Assembly (NCBI GenBank): GCA_021816385.1
Contig: JAKAYJ010000060.1
Location: 1-7,122 of the forward strand
DNA length: 7,122 nucleotides
Origin: Thermoplasmata archaeon
Lineage (GTDB): Archaea; Thermoplasmatota; Thermoplasmata; Thermoplasmatales; Thermoplasmataceae
Reading direction: 5' to 3'
Both the position numbers and the translations under genes were made by a program. The notes beneath the pieces are model-generated. The model saw only the letters and a list, made by a program, of their open reading frames with translations, was not told the origin of the DNA and made no database searches. Position 1 is the first letter of the stretch. Each line of letters starts with the position of its first letter. Positions 6,691 through 7,122 of the stretch are shown here, one piece after another.

Positions 6691-6708
6691 TCTAGTGACG
6701 CTACTAGA
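6691..6708. promoter_or_regulatory. Operator-like palindrome between TATA box and start codon of the OFA gene
   Basis: TCTAGT and ACTAGA are perfect 6-base arms around gacgct, giving an 18-base imperfect palindrome. It begins directly downstream of the TATA box and reaches the predicted transcription start, the classic place for an archaeal repressor to block RNA polymerase. No regulator gene is visible in the window, so the protein that binds is unknown. Confidence 0.5.
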
Positions 6709-6710
6709 CA

Positions 6711-6724
6711 TATATTATATTTTA
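6711..6724 (-). promoter_or_regulatory. TATA box of the OFA transporter operon
   Basis: The minus strand reads TAAAATATAATATA here, about 45-50 bases before the GTG start. Transcription would begin near 6691, giving a leader of about 20 bases. This is the only strong TATA-like element at a plausible distance, although the whole gap is A/T-rich. Confidence 0.5.
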
Positions 6725-6789
6725 TTGTCCCAGTACAATTTTATCTTAAATATCATTAAAAATATATATCGTTGAATCAGGATATTACT

Positions 6790-6809
6790 AATTTTGCGAG
6801 TACAAAATT
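6790..6809. repeat. 7-bp inverted repeat in the gap upstream of the OFA operon
   Basis: AATTTTG and CAAAATT are perfect arms separated by 6 bases (cgagta). The spacing puts arm centres a little over one helical turn apart. It lies about 66 bases upstream of the OFA TATA box. The A/T-rich arms make chance occurrence quite possible. Confidence 0.35.
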
Positions 6810-6827
6810 GGGTTGAATTTTTGATGC

Positions 6828-6846
6828 AAAGAGATTAAATCTCTTT
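6828..6846. repeat. 8-bp inverted repeat with 3-base loop
   Basis: AAAGAGAT and ATCTCTTT are perfect arms around TAA, a tight 19-base palindrome between the OFA promoter and the transposase. It could be a protein-binding site or an RNA hairpin. No long T-run follows on either strand, so a simple terminator is less likely. Confidence 0.45.
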
Positions 6847-6924
6847 ATTCTAAAAATTAAGCGTATATGAAAAGACTTAACAAAAAATTTGATAGGTGGA
6901 CCTAAATAAAATAATTATAGAGGA

Positions 6925-6934
6925 TTTTTAAAAA
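6925..6934 (+). promoter_or_regulatory. Possible TATA box for the transposase
   Basis: TTTTTAAAAA lies about 65 bases before the transposase ATG and just before the composition changes. Transcription would start near 6955 and give a leader of about 40 bases. The element could belong to the host DNA outside the insertion sequence. Confidence 0.25.
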
Positions 6935-6996
6935 CGCCGCATTCTGAACATGCCTTGTAAGCACTGCATTCATTCATGGTATAGCCATCTTACTGC

Positions 6997-7122
6997 ATGA
7001 GTGCCCTTCTTGAAGAAGCGCTGAAGGAAAAATACAGGACAAATGCAATTAATGTTCCACTTGCATTTGCAAAGGATGCAATCGACTGGAGTGCATTTCC
7101 CCCCCCCTCCTGAAGGATCTTT
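6997..7122 (+). pseudogene. IS5-like transposase, N-terminal fragment, frame broken at a C9 run and cut by the window end
   Basis: From ATG 6997 the frame reads MSALLEEALKEKYRTNAIN and continues to AKDAIDWSAF. The IDWSAF segment followed by a leucine-containing KDL fits the N-terminal region of IS5-type transposases (DUF772-like), where a D-W-x-x-F/L-x-P-x-L pattern precedes the DNA-binding part. After TTT at 7096-7098 come nine C (7099-7107), and the frame then ends at TGA 7111-7113. With seven or ten C the frame would go on as PPLLKDL or PPPLLKDL, which fits the family much better. So this is either a broken gene, a miscounted homopolymer, or a frameshift site. The catalytic DDE residues would lie outside the window. 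An in-frame TAG at 6982-6984 makes ATG 6997 the likely start. The family call is moderate because only about 40 residues are visible. Confidence 0.55.

Larger units (their letters stand above)
6670..6996. other. Intergenic region between the OFA operon and the transposase
   Basis: 327 bases. The left part holds the OFA leader, palindrome and TATA box. The middle is very A/T-rich and has two inverted repeats. From about 6935 the base composition becomes less A/T-rich, probably marking entry into the insertion sequence whose transposase starts at 6997. The terminal repeat of that element cannot be placed without its other end. No gene of useful length was seen; a 12-codon frame from 6867 is not convincing. 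Confidence 0.6.

Noticed and set aside
6867..6905. 12-codon frame (MKRLNKKFDRWT) that could be the tail of a decayed gene
   Set aside because: An in-frame stop lies just upstream and nothing recognisable precedes it.

Overview
The window looks like a piece of an archaeal chromosome, most likely from the order Thermoplasmatales (acid-loving, cell-wall-less Euryarchaeota). The reasons are A/T-rich gaps with TATA-type promoters placed for leaderless or short-leader mRNAs, GGTG/GGAGG ribosome-binding sites used mainly inside operons, heavy use of AGA/AGG and ATA codons, T-rich terminators without strong hairpins, and an OFA-type transporter and ABC exporters of the style seen in that group. The genus cannot be fixed by eye.

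Layout, left to right. (1) Positions 2-388, plus strand: the C-terminal third or so of an ABC-2 type permease whose start lies outside the window. (2) 474-2123, plus strand: a complete FAD/thiamine-diphosphate pyruvate oxidase of the PoxB type, with its own promoter. (3) 2147-4535, minus strand: a two-gene ABC exporter operon, ATPase then permease. It converges on the pyruvate oxidase gene with only 23 bases between stop codons. The permease carries a large extracytoplasmic domain rich in N-glycosylation sequons. (4) 4536-4840: a non-coding gap with the ABC promoter, an 8-bp inverted repeat and a terminator. (5) 4841-6669, minus strand: a two-gene operon of an OFA/MFS transporter followed by an 84-residue protein with two membrane helices, joined by a Shine-Dalgarno site inside the end of the first gene. 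(6) 6670-6996: a non-coding, A/T-rich gap with the transporter promoter, an operator-like palindrome on its downstream side and two further inverted repeats. (7) 6997-7122, plus strand: the beginning of an IS5-like transposase whose frame breaks at a run of nine C.

Possible links between the genes: the pyruvate oxidase turns pyruvate into acetate (or acetyl phosphate) and CO2, and OFA-family carriers move small carboxylates, so the two could serve the same monocarboxylate pool. This rests only on proximity and family knowledge. The ABC operon is probably an independent export system. No RNA genes, CRISPR arrays or replication origin were seen. I found no clearly new multi-gene system. The most unusual points are the OFA carrier with its small membrane partner under an operator-like palindrome, the sequon-dense ABC permease ectodomain, and the C9 frame break in the transposase.
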